From Ascoidea rubescens DSM 1968 (taxonomy: Eukaryota; Ascomycota; Saccharomycetes; Ascoideales; Ascoideaceae), in the NCBI RefSeq assembly GCF_001661345.1, contig NW_017962913.1, positions 997,428 through 1,061,427 of the forward strand: a stretch of 64,000 nt of DNA, given 5' to 3'. Both the position numbers and the translations under genes were made by a program. The notes under the pieces are model-generated. The model searched no databases. It saw only the letters and a program-made list of their open reading frames with translations, and had not been told where the DNA came from. Below are positions 9,493-18,752 of the stretch, in pieces. Positions within the stretch are counted from its first letter, which is position 1. Each line of letters starts with the position of its first letter.

Positions 9493-10824
9493 TAGAAACA
9501 GAGCTTCTGCCGCGCACCGCTGCAACAGATGCATGCCAATAAGAGCCACCACCACGCGGACTCTGATTGCCGCTAGACAGCTCTGTCAAATGTGTTTTAT
9601 CCATGGTTAGCCTCATTTGGCCCAGGATCATTTCTTGGTCGTCGCCAGCACGCCAACACAGCACTGGCCAATCACACGCGTGCATTGCTGGCTTATGTTG
9701 CATGGAAAAACCGCTACTGTGCGTCCAGCATAGACGTGCGTTGTGCCTCTCAAACCCTCTTTGAATTAATCCACCTCGCAAATTTCGCTGGGCTCTGAGA
9801 CTCAGCTCGTACAAAGCTCACGAAAGCTCAGAAAGCTCAGAGGCCTTATGTATATGCACCAGATGAGCGAACATACACCCACAGCGTTCCCATTACATCA
9901 GAAACACCACGCATTATCAAATCACCTCTCGCTCCAGCACACCATGCCTTTTGACAGACCTGCTCTCTCTTTCCAGCGGCTGCTGTGTTGTCTTGAGACT
10001 GCAAGTGTTTTCCAAGCTCACCCAGCCCAAACTAGCCAGAGCTTTTCCAGAAATGCTCCTTCTGCTGTTTTTGCTCCTTTGAGAGCCATTTACGACTTTC
10101 TCCAGTAAACTGGCCCATCCACTGAGTGATTTCCATGTTTCGAGTTCCAAGAAATGCATTTGTTCTTTATGTAGTACATATGTTCTTTTTCGCAACTCAA
10201 TTGCCTGTGTGCGTTTCGAATGGAGCCACGGATTCTTTCTCCTGCTCTCGTCCAATCAGCGCCCGTCCCGCTGCTCTTTTGGCACTTTTCTACTTTTTCC
10301 GAACTAATTGTTCGATAACCTCCCCCTACCATTTAAGCTCCAACTCTATTTTTTTTGTGATTCGATTATCACTCAAAGTTTTCATCTTCTGTTTATTTTT
10401 TAAATGATAAACTAACTCTCTTCTGTTTCAAACTCAAATCCTCGACGCTCACACTTCTGCTCTCTTTCATTGCTAAAATCAATCACTAATTGCACTTTCG
10501 CAATCTAACGATGACATGCAATTGGCAATCTCTAATCAAAATATGGTTCTAGAAAGTATTCAAAGGACTTCCATACCCATTAATTCCTTTTCCTCTTATT
10601 CTATTAAGCTTATACCTGTTATTGGAATTATTTTTTTAGTTCTTCTTCCGTATTAATTGATGCTCTTATTTACTGATTTATTTATTTTTTAGACCACAAA
10701 AAGAAAATCCAAAACCTACACTATTTGAATAATTATTCAAAAATTTATGAAAATATTTATTTCAAACCTATCTATACAGTATAAACTTTTTATGTCCATG
10801 TTTAATTACATTTTAATTCTTTCT

Positions 10825-10848
10825 TCCTTTCTTTCTTTCTTTCTTTCT
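10825..10848. repeat. (TTTC)n microsatellite
   Basis: About six copies of TTTC lie in the AT-rich part of the intergenic region. Confidence 0.8.
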
Positions 10849-10888
10849 ATTTTATTCTTTTTTCTGTTTTTTATTTCTATTTCTTTTA

Positions 10889-10937
10889 ATTTCTCTATTA
10901 ATTTTTCTATTAATTTTTCTATTAATTTCTCTATTAC
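10889..10937. repeat. 12-bp tandem repeat
   Basis: About four copies of a 12-bp unit, AATTTTTCTATT with small variants, lie in the 3' flank of FUN30. Confidence 0.75.
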
Positions 10938-10968
10938 TTTCATCACTTCCATTACACTTTAGTTTTCT

Positions 10969-11029
10969 ATTTTACTTTTTATCTCTGCTATTTTACTTTT
11001 TATCTCTGCTATTTTACTTTTTATCTCTG
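10969..11029. repeat. 21-bp tandem repeat, three copies
   Basis: Nearly three perfect copies of a 21-bp unit, beginning ATTTTACTTTTTATCTC, end eight bases before the FUN30 stop codon. They lie in the predicted FUN30 3' UTR. Confidence 0.85.
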
Positions 11030-11037
11030 TTTTTTTT

Positions 11038-14000
11038 TTAATCTTTAAATAAAATTTGAGCAATCAATGATGTTGCTTTCTCTTCGATCTTATTATCATC
11101 CATATATTCTTCTTCTTCTTCATCTCCATCTTCATCTTTATCTCCATCTCCTTGGTTCCCTTTTTTTCCCATTTCTTTTTTGTCATCCAATTCCACTATC
11201 ACTTTCGTATTTTCACTCATATTTTTATCCAACGCCAACTTATTCCGACCCAACATCAATATATTCTCTTCAATCGAATCCTTTGTAATTAACTTAATCA
11301 CCTCAACATCCTTTTCCTGCCCTAGTCGATGACATCTATCTTCTGCTTGTTTATCGTCATGTGGATTAAAACTCTGATCAAATATTATAACAACATTTGC
11401 ACAAACTAAATTAATCCCAAATCCCCCACTCTTGGTCGTCAACAAAAAAATCTTAATCTCTTCCTCCTTATAAAACTTGTCAATCAAATCCTGTCGAATA
11501 TCAACTGCAGTGCTCCCATCAAGTCTTAGAAACTTCACCTTTTCATACTCTAAAAATTTCTCAATTATATCCAAAACTTGCGTGAAAAGCGAAAAAATTA
11601 ACATCTTAGATCCCTTTATTGTATACTCCCTTATATATTTCTTCAACTTCAAAACTTTATCCGACGAATAAAAATCTTTCTTTTTCAACTTGTATCGACT
11701 CAAACTCTTGGGAAATTTCTCACACAATTCATTCAATTCAAAATCTGTCATAACCTCCATATCCTCATAAATAAACTGCCTATTAGCATTCTTATAAACT
11801 TCTTCCTTCATTATCCTCTCTGACATTTGCTTCAATTTGCTATCCGTATAAATATTTCTAAATAGTAATGGATGAATAGCTGCTTTTCTTAAATTCATTA
11901 TAATATTTTTCGTTTTGGTTTTATTTCCAATCATATTAATTCCCTGATTACTCTTGCCTTCATCAATCTCTTTTTCATAAATCCTTTTCTGTGCTGGTAA
12001 CAATTCGCAATATTCAATCTGATGTATCTTTTTAGGCAAGTTTTTTAAAACATGTTTTTTTCTTCTTCGTAGAATAAATGGCTCCATAATTCTTTTGGCT
12101 TTGGAAATCGCTTGAATTGACAATAACGGATTATACTCTTCACTATCATTACTGCCACTATCTTCATCTCCATCCTCATTTTCATTTTCATTTTCATTCA
12201 CATTCCTACTTCCATTTTTAGTTTTCTTTTTACCCTTTCTTTTTTTCCCACTCTTTGTTGTTGCCTTTTGATTAAACAACACTTGCAAATCTTCTTTATG
12301 TTCCTTGAAAATGCCCGGCAAAATAAAACTTAATAATGATATTAGTTCCTTTAAATTATTCTGTAAAGGTGTTCCTGTTAGTAAAATTCGGAATTTTCCC
12401 TTTAATCGCATCAACTTGTTATACCTTTCACTAGTTGAATTCTTTAACATATGCCCTTCATCATAAATAATACAGTTAAATCCTTGTTTAATTAAAAACT
12501 TCTGATCCTCTTTAGATCCGCATGCTAACGAATATGTAGTAATCAATATATCATATTTAATTTTCGATAAATGAATCCTCAAATCAATTCGCTCATTTTG
12601 TGTGCCATAATATGGTGAGACTTGTAATTCAGGTGAAAATTTTTGAAATTCTCTCAACCAATTTTCTAAAGTTGATGCTGGTACGATAATTAAATTTTGC
12701 CCAGAATTTTTAGGATCGATCTGTTTCAAATATGTTAAAAAGGATATCACCTGAACGGTTTTGCCCAACCCCATTTCATCTGCTAAAATGCAAGATAAAT
12801 TATAACTGTAAAGTAAATTCAACCAGTTGAATCCAAACTGTTGATAAATTTTTAATTCTAAAGTATCTGACAATAACTGTGGTTGTTCACTAATATACTT
12901 TTTGTTTTGATTAATAATAACTGATGTTCCATTATTTCTTGATCTCCTGTTGTTTCGACTTTTTCTAAATGAGATGTTTTCATCTTCGTCTTCATCATCT
13001 TCATCATCACTGTATTCCTCTCCATCTGATATATCAGATTCAGACTCAACTTTTTCGATGTCTAACCCAGTTTCTAGCTCAACTTCTTTAACAAATGAAA
13101 TTTTTTCACTATTTTTCAATTCCTTTTCATTGAGTTCAGTTTCTTTAGTTATAGTCAAATCATTATCACCATCATGATCTTCTTCATCATCATCATGAAT
13201 TTTCTTCTGCACATTAACCAGAGATAATCCTATCTTGTTCTGTTTGTATAGTTTTTTGTCAATTACTTTACCGTTTCTATCAACACCCCAGGAAGCAATA
13301 TCTTTTGAAATCGTTTGCCCCAATTTGGAGCACTTTTCAATCAACGTCTCAATGGCATCATAACCTTTCAACGTTATCTCAGTTTTTTCAACAATTCTCA
13401 AACCCATTGTCTTCCTTTTAAGATAAGTTCTTTTTGTTTTTTTAGCCATATCGACTTTTGCATTGTCAATTTCAACAAAATCTTTTTCTTCAATTTGTTC
13501 TAAAGACTCATATGGTCTTTCATCAATTAATAACTGAGCAATTTCTGGAGAACAACTACCGATATCAGAGATATCGAGAAGAGGAGCAGTATTCAAAAAT
13601 TCTAATATTCTAATTTGATAATTGTCTTGCGATTCTTCTTTGTTTTCATATTTCTCATCATCATCCAACTCTTGATCAGATTGAGTATTTTCTGGTTCAG
13701 AAAATTGATCCTCTTCTTCTTCGCTTAAGTTAACGATCTTTTTCTTGGATTTAGCTAACTTTGAATTCGAGTAAAATTTTGAAGGAGATATAGCTTCTAA
13801 ACTGTTATCAACATTATTAACATTATTATCATCATTGTTAACTTTATTATTAACCTCATTATCAAATTTCGAACCTCTAACTAGTTTTTTCTTTCTTTTT
13901 CTGATTTCATTATTACTAGTATTGCCATTATTATTATTTTTAAGGTTATATTTTTCAGTAATCTTCAAACTGGGTTTAGTTATATTTGAATTTGCTTTTG

Positions 14001-14709
14001 CTTTTGAAACTAGATGAGCAGTGGAGTCAGAGCTAAAGCTAGGTCGAGATCTTTGTTTGGGAGATAGAGAAGGAGAAGGATTTGATAAAAATGAAGGAAG
14101 AGAGTTATTGTTAGAAAAACCAGAATTAATAGTTCTCAATCTATGTTCAGGGTGCTTTGCAATAAAGCTATTTAAGCTAGCAGTAGTCTCTCTTAAATTG
14201 CCATTATTTTTTTTGAGTAATGCAATTATCAAATTTTCTTTCACATCGAATTTTAACTTCAACATTTGAATAGTCTGCTGTAAAGAACCATTCTTGATAG
14301 AACCATTCTTGATAGACCCATTCAGATTATTTGAAAAAGAAGATTTAAATGGGTTGGGTAAGTTTATTGACAAATTTGATGTCAATGAAGTCGATGAAGA
14401 TTTGTTTGCATCGCCTTTATAGGCAAATTGTTCTAGAAATGGAGAAAAATTGGAGATTCTGTTGGGATTTCGGTTTTCAATGTTTCTTGTTGGAGGCAAA
14501 GCATCATTAAATTTTATTGGGGAAGACGAATCAAGATTCTTGAGTCCATTCTTATAAGTGTTTTGAATGGGACTTGAGTGTGGAACCTGGACATAAGGTC
14601 TTTTCTGGTTTGGTTCAGAAGCAGAACTGTCGTTGTCATTGTCGTTGTCAAAAGCTGGAGATCTTGGTCTTTTGGGCAAATTTGAGTTACTGGAAAAACT
14701 ATTTGTCAT
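11038..14709 (-). CDS. FUN30: Fun30/SMARCAD1-type Snf2 chromatin remodeller
   Basis: 1223 residues from the first ATG (14707-14709). A CUE-like ubiquitin-binding motif appears around residues 145-190 (LKLKFDVKENLIIALLKKN). A Fun30-specific helical block follows (RILEFLNTAPLLDISDIG). The Snf2 ATPase has ADEMGLGKT, DEGH in IIYDEGHMLKN, TGTPLQNNL, LRLDGSTAVDIRQDLI, TTKSGGFGINL and QAEDRCHRLGQ. An acidic insertion with NENENENEDGDE lies between the two ATPase lobes. In yeast, Fun30 slides nucleosomes and exchanges H2A/H2B dimers, promoting DNA end resection and silent chromatin. The C-terminus ends in an acidic run before ATSLIAQILF. It is divergent to the amino-acid permease. Confidence 0.92.
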   Translation of the reverse strand: MTNSFSSNSNLPKRPRSPAFDNDNDNDSSASEPNQKRPYVQVPHSSPIQNTYKNGLKNLDSSSPIKFNDALPPTRNIENRNPNRISNFSPFLEQFAYKGDANKSSSTSLTSNLSINLPNPFKSSFSNNLNGSIKNGSIKNGSLQQTIQMLKLKFDVKENLIIALLKKNNGNLRETTASLNSFIAKHPEHRLRTINSGFSNNNSLPSFLSNPSPSLSPKQRSRPSFSSDSTAHLVSKAKANSNITKPSLKITEKYNLKNNNNGNTSNNEIRKRKKKLVRGSKFDNEVNNKVNNDDNNVNNVDNSLEAISPSKFYSNSKLAKSKKKIVNLSEEEEDQFSEPENTQSDQELDDDEKYENKEESQDNYQIRILEFLNTAPLLDISDIGSCSPEIAQLLIDERPYESLEQIEEKDFVEIDNAKVDMAKKTKRTYLKRKTMGLRIVEKTEITLKGYDAIETLIEKCSKLGQTISKDIASWGVDRNGKVIDKKLYKQNKIGLSLVNVQKKIHDDDEEDHDGDNDLTITKETELNEKELKNSEKISFVKEVELETGLDIEKVESESDISDGEEYSDDEDDEDEDENISFRKSRNNRRSRNNGTSVIINQNKKYISEQPQLLSDTLELKIYQQFGFNWLNLLYSYNLSCILADEMGLGKTVQVISFLTYLKQIDPKNSGQNLIIVPASTLENWLREFQKFSPELQVSPYYGTQNERIDLRIHLSKIKYDILITTYSLACGSKEDQKFLIKQGFNCIIYDEGHMLKNSTSERYNKLMRLKGKFRILLTGTPLQNNLKELISLLSFILPGIFKEHKEDLQVLFNQKATTKSGKKRKGKKKTKNGSRNVNENENENEDGDEDSGSNDSEEYNPLLSIQAISKAKRIMEPFILRRRKKHVLKNLPKKIHQIEYCELLPAQKRIYEKEIDEGKSNQGINMIGNKTKTKNIIMNLRKAAIHPLLFRNIYTDSKLKQMSERIMKEEVYKNANRQFIYEDMEVMTDFELNELCEKFPKSLSRYKLKKKDFYSSDKVLKLKKYIREYTIKGSKMLIFSLFTQVLDIIEKFLEYEKVKFLRLDGSTAVDIRQDLIDKFYKEEEIKIFLLTTKSGGFGINLVCANVVIIFDQSFNPHDDKQAEDRCHRLGQEKDVEVIKLITKDSIEENILMLGRNKLALDKNMSENTKVIVELDDKKEMGKKGNQGDGDKDEDGDEEEEEYMDDNKIEEKATSLIAQILFKD

Positions 14710-14930
14710 TTTCAAAAACTATTATAAAATGGCAAAAAAAAAAAAATTATGCCAAATTTCCTGAAACGAAAAAAGATACAACTGTAAATATTCCTCTGAG
14801 AGTAGAATTCAACCTGAAAAAATATCTTTTATTGATAAACCAAGCTCAGAGCCGTAAAAACAGCACTCAATGAGTGAAAATCTACCTGACGTGCACAAAA
14901 TACCCGTACTAACAAAACAGAGTCAGCTGA

Positions 14931-14936
14931 CACGTG
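14931..14936. promoter_or_regulatory. CACGTG E-box in the FUN30/permease divergent promoter
   Basis: CACGTG in the context GCTGACACGTGAAT lies about 250 bases upstream of the permease ATG. A TGACGTG half-match is at about 14888. CACGTG is the core for Cbf1, Pho4 and Tye7 type bHLH proteins. Which factor acts here cannot be read from the sequence. Confidence 0.35.
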
Positions 14937-15182
14937 AATAAAGTGCAAACGCACCTCAAAGTGCTTTTATGCAAAGCAAAATCCGGCGACGTGGATCTCA
15001 TTACTTTGTGGCAGCTGCTTTTGCTGCTTTTGCTTCTTCTGCTGCTTTGAAAAGTGCTGGTTATAATGAATATACTCTTTTTATTGAAGTATCTAGTCAG
15101 TGTTTATAAAAGACTAATCATATTTTCTGATTTCGCAGCTTTTTCCACTTACAACCTTTGCTTATATCTCTTACTATCTAAT

Positions 15183-16856
15183 ATGGCTCTTGTTGAAAGT
15201 TCAACAGATCTCGACCTGCTTCTAAAGTTAGATCACTCTCAAAAAATAACTCCCAAAAGACTAATAAACTCATTCAAAAAAGCTGAAGATGGCCAGCAGA
15301 CATTATCGCCATCACTAAGTTCAATTCACTCTCAAATGATAGCCATTGGTGGCTCAATTGGCACTGGTTTGTTTATTGGAACCTCTCAAAGTTTAAGTCT
15401 CGGTGGACCGGCTTCTCTTTTGATTTCTTATTTATTTGTTGGGGTCATGATATATACCACAATTCAAAGCTTGGGAGAATTGGCTGTGAATTTTCCTTTG
15501 CCAGGAACATTTTCAATATTTTCGGCCAGATTTATTGATCCAAGTTGGGGGTTCACAATAGGTTGGAATTATTGTTTGCAATGGTTGGTTTGTTTGCCTA
15601 TGGAGTTAAGTGCGATAGTGATGACTGTCAATTATTGGGAATGGGGTCAAAAGATTTCAAATGCTATAATAATATCTGCAGTCTTTCTTCTTGTAGTTGT
15701 CATTAATCTTTTAAATGTAAAAGTTTTTGGTGCTGTTGAGGTTTTTTCTTCGTGTATTAAAATTTTTGCAGTTTTGTCATTTATATTAATTGCAATTGTG
15801 TTGGTAGGTATTCAAAATACTAATCCAGAAGCTATCAACTACTGGAAAACCCCAGGCCCATTTAATAATAATTTCAAAGGTCTAGCGACTGTTCTAATTA
15901 ATGCATGTTTCTCCTTTGCAGGAACTGAAATGATCGGTTTAACTGCAGCAGAATCCAAAAATGTTCATTTACAGTTGCCAAAATCAACCAGACAAATCTT
16001 TTGGAGAATTCTAGTTTTCTATTTGATAACGCTAACTTTGGTCGGTTTATTGGTTCCTTATAATGATATTAATTTAACTAAAAACAGTTCCCCATTTGTA
16101 ATTGCCTTGGCCAAGACAAACTTGAATTTTATTCCTCATATGATGAACAGTGTGATTTTAGTTTCTTTAATCAGTGTTGCAAATGCATCAATTTATTGCT
16201 CAAGCAGAACATTTGTATCATTGTCAAATCAGCAATTAGCTCCCAAGTGTTTCGGCTATATTGATAGAAAAGGAAGACCTATTATAAGCATACTTATAGC
16301 TTATTCATCTGGTGCTCTAGCATATATTTCATGTATATCTCAAAAAGGTGCCAATGAACTATTCAAATGGTTGCTAGCCATGAGCGCATTATCGTCGGTT
16401 TTCACTTGGTTATCAATTTCTCTCTGCCATATCAGATTCAGAAAAGCCTTAAAAGTTCAAAACAGATCAATAGAAGAGCTATCATACAAGTCGCAGACAG
16501 GCATCATTGGTTCGTACATCGGCTTGGTTTCAAATTGCTTGATATTGGTTGTTCAATTCTATATCGCGTTATATCCAATTGGCCTAAACAGCACCAAACC
16601 TCAAATCGTGCCCTTTCTCAATAATTATCTAGCGGTTCTTGTGAATTTGCTGTTTTTCATTGGCCATAAATTGTACAGATATATCATCGACAGGAAACTC
16701 AACACATTCGTCAAGCTAAGCGAAATAGATCTCGACACCGGAAAGGACCTCAGAAACGCCGGCGACGTTGAGGAGTTGAAGCTGATGATCAAAGAAGAGG
16801 AAGAAGTTCGCAGAAGCAGAAAATGGTATAAAAGAGCCTGGAAGATTTGGTGTTAG
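15183..16856 (+). CDS. Amino-acid permease, GAP1-like (YAT family)
   Basis: 557 residues from the ATG at 15183. An in-frame ATG at 15066 would add a hydrophobic stretch not expected in the family, which begins with a soluble tail. A polar N-terminal tail precedes about 12 membrane segments. Family blocks are clear: IGGSIGTGLFIGTSQSLSLGG in helix 1, FSFAGTEMIGLTAAES, LVPYND, ISVANASIYCSSRT and FTWLSISLCHIRFRKAL. The stretch RSIEELSYKSQTGIIGSYIG and the following QFYIALYPIG match the general permease Gap1 best. The end, KIWC, resembles the conserved FWC terminus whose cysteine is palmitoylated in yeast permeases. It would import amino acids with protons at the plasma membrane. Exact substrates are uncertain. 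Confidence 0.82.
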   Translation: MALVESSTDLDLLLKLDHSQKITPKRLINSFKKAEDGQQTLSPSLSSIHSQMIAIGGSIGTGLFIGTSQSLSLGGPASLLISYLFVGVMIYTTIQSLGELAVNFPLPGTFSIFSARFIDPSWGFTIGWNYCLQWLVCLPMELSAIVMTVNYWEWGQKISNAIIISAVFLLVVVINLLNVKVFGAVEVFSSCIKIFAVLSFILIAIVLVGIQNTNPEAINYWKTPGPFNNNFKGLATVLINACFSFAGTEMIGLTAAESKNVHLQLPKSTRQIFWRILVFYLITLTLVGLLVPYNDINLTKNSSPFVIALAKTNLNFIPHMMNSVILVSLISVANASIYCSSRTFVSLSNQQLAPKCFGYIDRKGRPIISILIAYSSGALAYISCISQKGANELFKWLLAMSALSSVFTWLSISLCHIRFRKALKVQNRSIEELSYKSQTGIIGSYIGLVSNCLILVVQFYIALYPIGLNSTKPQIVPFLNNYLAVLVNLLFFIGHKLYRYIIDRKLNTFVKLSEIDLDTGKDLRNAGDVEELKLMIKEEEEVRRSRKWYKRAWKIWC

Positions 16857-17101
16857 CCCGTCACATGACAGAAGAGCATTTTTCAGTGGTCGCACTGAAT
16901 GAAGAGCGATTCGTTTTGAAGTCGCCACTATCGAGCCTTCAGCCAAACATATATTGATATAGATTCGGATACAGAACTCAATAGACAAAGTAGTTTGTTT
17001 TGATTAAAGCTCCTGTTTCAATTAGTGCCAATTGTTTGTTTTTCCTTCGCTTTGGCCCTTTTACTTTGAGCGTTTTTTAGATAAATCATAATTTCTTGGA
17101 C

Positions 17102-18019
17102 ATGGACAGACTTGCAGGTTTAGGTGGAATGAATTCAACTCCAATGGATGGTCCAGCTGTCGATAATGCTGAAACTGTTTATATATCTTCATTGGCATTG
17201 TTGAAGATGTTGAAGCATGGAAGAGCCGGTGTTCCTATGGAAGTAATGGGCCTTATGCTAGGTGCCTTTATAGACGATTTCACTGTTCATGTTATTGATG
17301 TGTTTGCCATGCCTCAATCCGGTACTGGTGTTTCCGTCGAAGCTGTCGATGATGTCTTTCAAACTAGAATGATGGACATGTTAAAACAAACAGGCAGAGA
17401 CCAAATGGTTGTAGGTTGGTACCATTCACATCCAGGTTTTGGCTGTTGGTTATCAAATGTTGATATCAACACTCAACAAAGTTTTGAGCAACTAAATCAA
17501 AGAGCTGTTGCTGTTGTCATTGATCCAATTCAATCTGTTAAAGGGAAAGTGGTCATTGATGCCTTCAGATTAATCAATCCTGCAGTTATAATGACGGGCC
17601 AGGAACCAAGACAAACAACTTCAAATGTTGGAAGATTAAAAGAGTTGTCGATTCAAGCTTTGATCCATGGTTTGAACAGAAGCTACTATTCTCTTAACAT
17701 TGATTATAAAAAGACTCCCCTAGAAGTCAACATGCTATTGAATTTACACAAAAAAGAATGGTCATCCGGTTTGATTCTAAATGATTATAAAGAAAAAGAT
17801 GAGAGGAATTTAAAAGACACTGAGAAGATGGTTGAAATCGCCAAACAATACAACCAAAGAATTGAAGAAGAACAAGAATTGACAGAGGCCCAATTGAAAA
17901 CAAGATACGTTGGGAAACAAGATCCCAAGAAGCATTTGGGCGAGACTGCTGACGAGAGAATAGAGGAAAACATTGTGAGCATATTAACTGGGTCTGTGAA
18001 CTCTGCAACTATCCAATAA
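17102..18019 (+). CDS. RPN11: 26S proteasome lid deubiquitinase Rpn11
   Basis: 305 residues from the first ATG (an upstream in-frame TTG is not used). The MPN+/JAMM metalloprotease signature is complete: Glu47 in MEVMGLMLG and [14 protein letters not shown], giving His108, His110, Ser118 and Asp121 for zinc binding and catalysis. The sequence follows S. cerevisiae Rpn11 along its whole length, including [16 protein letters not shown] and the C-terminal [14 protein letters not shown]. Rpn11 cuts whole ubiquitin chains from substrates as the proteasome engages them. Upstream, at about 16921-16930, the plus strand reads GTCGCCACTA, whose reverse TAGTGGCGAC resembles the Rpn4 proteasome element GGTGGCAAA only partly. 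Confidence 0.97.
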   Translation: MDRLAGLGGMNSTPMDGPAVDNAETVYISSLALLKMLKHGRAGVPMEVMGLMLGAFIDDFTVHVIDVFAMPQSGTGVSVEAVDDVFQTRMMDMLKQTGRDQMVVGWYHSHPGFGCWLSNVDINTQQSFEQLNQRAVAVVIDPIQSVKGKVVIDAFRLINPAVIMTGQEPRQTTSNVGRLKELSIQALIHGLNRSYYSLNIDYKKTPLEVNMLLNLHKKEWSSGLILNDYKEKDERNLKDTEKMVEIAKQYNQRIEEEQELTEAQLKTRYVGKQDPKKHLGETADERIEENIVSILTGSVNSATIQ

Positions 18020-18752
18020 TTGCTTTTGCACAACCATATTTTGCGGTTTATAATTTATAGTATCTATAAAAAGAAATCAGCAATTAGTTCTGTAGGCCTT
18101 GGGATTTTCCGATTGACAATGTACATTGTATGGAAAATGCAATTGAATTTGTGATGTCTTTTCTCTTTAAAGTAAAAACACAAAATGCACTTGAGCTAAT
18201 CGAACAAAAAGCCACACTTCCCTTCTGTGCGGGGGATAGCACCCACATTATTTTCAGCAAAACCCAAAATGCTCCACTCCCACAGGGAACTGTTTATCAT
18301 ACTCCTTTGATGTCTGCTTTTTGTTTTCAATAGCTTATCAATGGAAATTCAACAACTGCACAACAAAAAAGAAATACTGATTCAGGAGACAAAGATGAAC
18401 ATCAATTGGTGACCTGCAAAAGAAACTATCCAGCCTAGCAAAACTCTTAGACAGTCTTCTGGCTCTGGACAACCTTTGGGGGTTTTACGGCTTGCCTGCT
18501 TGGTAGGGTTTGTGGAGTGGTTTATCAAAGCTGTGAAGTTCTTTTATGGCACTTGTTTTTGGATGGAGACTGGGAAAACATCTGTTTTAGAAGAAAAATC
18601 TGCACCACAAAGACACTGGCAGTGATTATGCCAAAATTGTCAAAATAACCAACTTCTCCCATGTTTAGATTTTTCATCAAAAACAAAATAAAAGAATAAA
18701 AGGATAAAAAAATAAAATAAACATCTTTTTTTTTTGGTTATGCTAACTGAAG
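18020..18752. other. Intergenic region between RPN11 and the P450 gene
   Basis: 730 bases of mixed composition. I see no conserved reading frame and no tRNA. A GCGGGG motif near 18227, a core of the Mig1/STRE type, lies about 520 bases upstream of the P450 start. Its flanks are not decisive. An AT-rich tract with a long T run directly precedes the P450 ATG. Confidence 0.4.

Larger units (their letters stand above)
8659..11037. other. 2.4-kb intergenic region upstream of the Ada/AraC regulator, GC-richer island
   Basis: This is the longest non-coding stretch in the window. The part from about 9110 to 10330 is much richer in G and C than its surroundings, but I recognise no protein or RNA gene in it. 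Short frames there lack any conserved motif. It holds at least five CCAAT/ATTGG pentamers (9400-9404, 9455-9459, 9536-9540, 9668-9672, 10252-10256), a 14-bp palindrome with a heat-shock-element core (9479-9492), an ACGCGT box (9676-9681) and a short AAAGCTCA tandem (9811-9841). The stretch 10330-11037 is AT-rich with simple repeats. I infer a large regulatory region for the gene starting at 8658. Confidence 0.5.

Noticed and set aside
9620-9640. GGATCATTTCT, identical to part of the U3 snoRNA box A region
   Set aside because: No upstream U3 5' end, and no box C' or box B/C partner follows at the expected distance. An 11-base match alone is likely chance.
9114-10407. Several frames of 60-141 codons on both strands in the GC-rich island
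   Set aside because: They overlap one another on both strands, have no family motif, and some begin at codons other than ATG. They are explained by low stop density in GC-rich DNA.
15066-15182. Upstream in-frame ATG of the GAP1-like permease
   Set aside because: It would add a hydrophobic 39-residue segment before the polar tail that starts relatives. More likely leader sequence.
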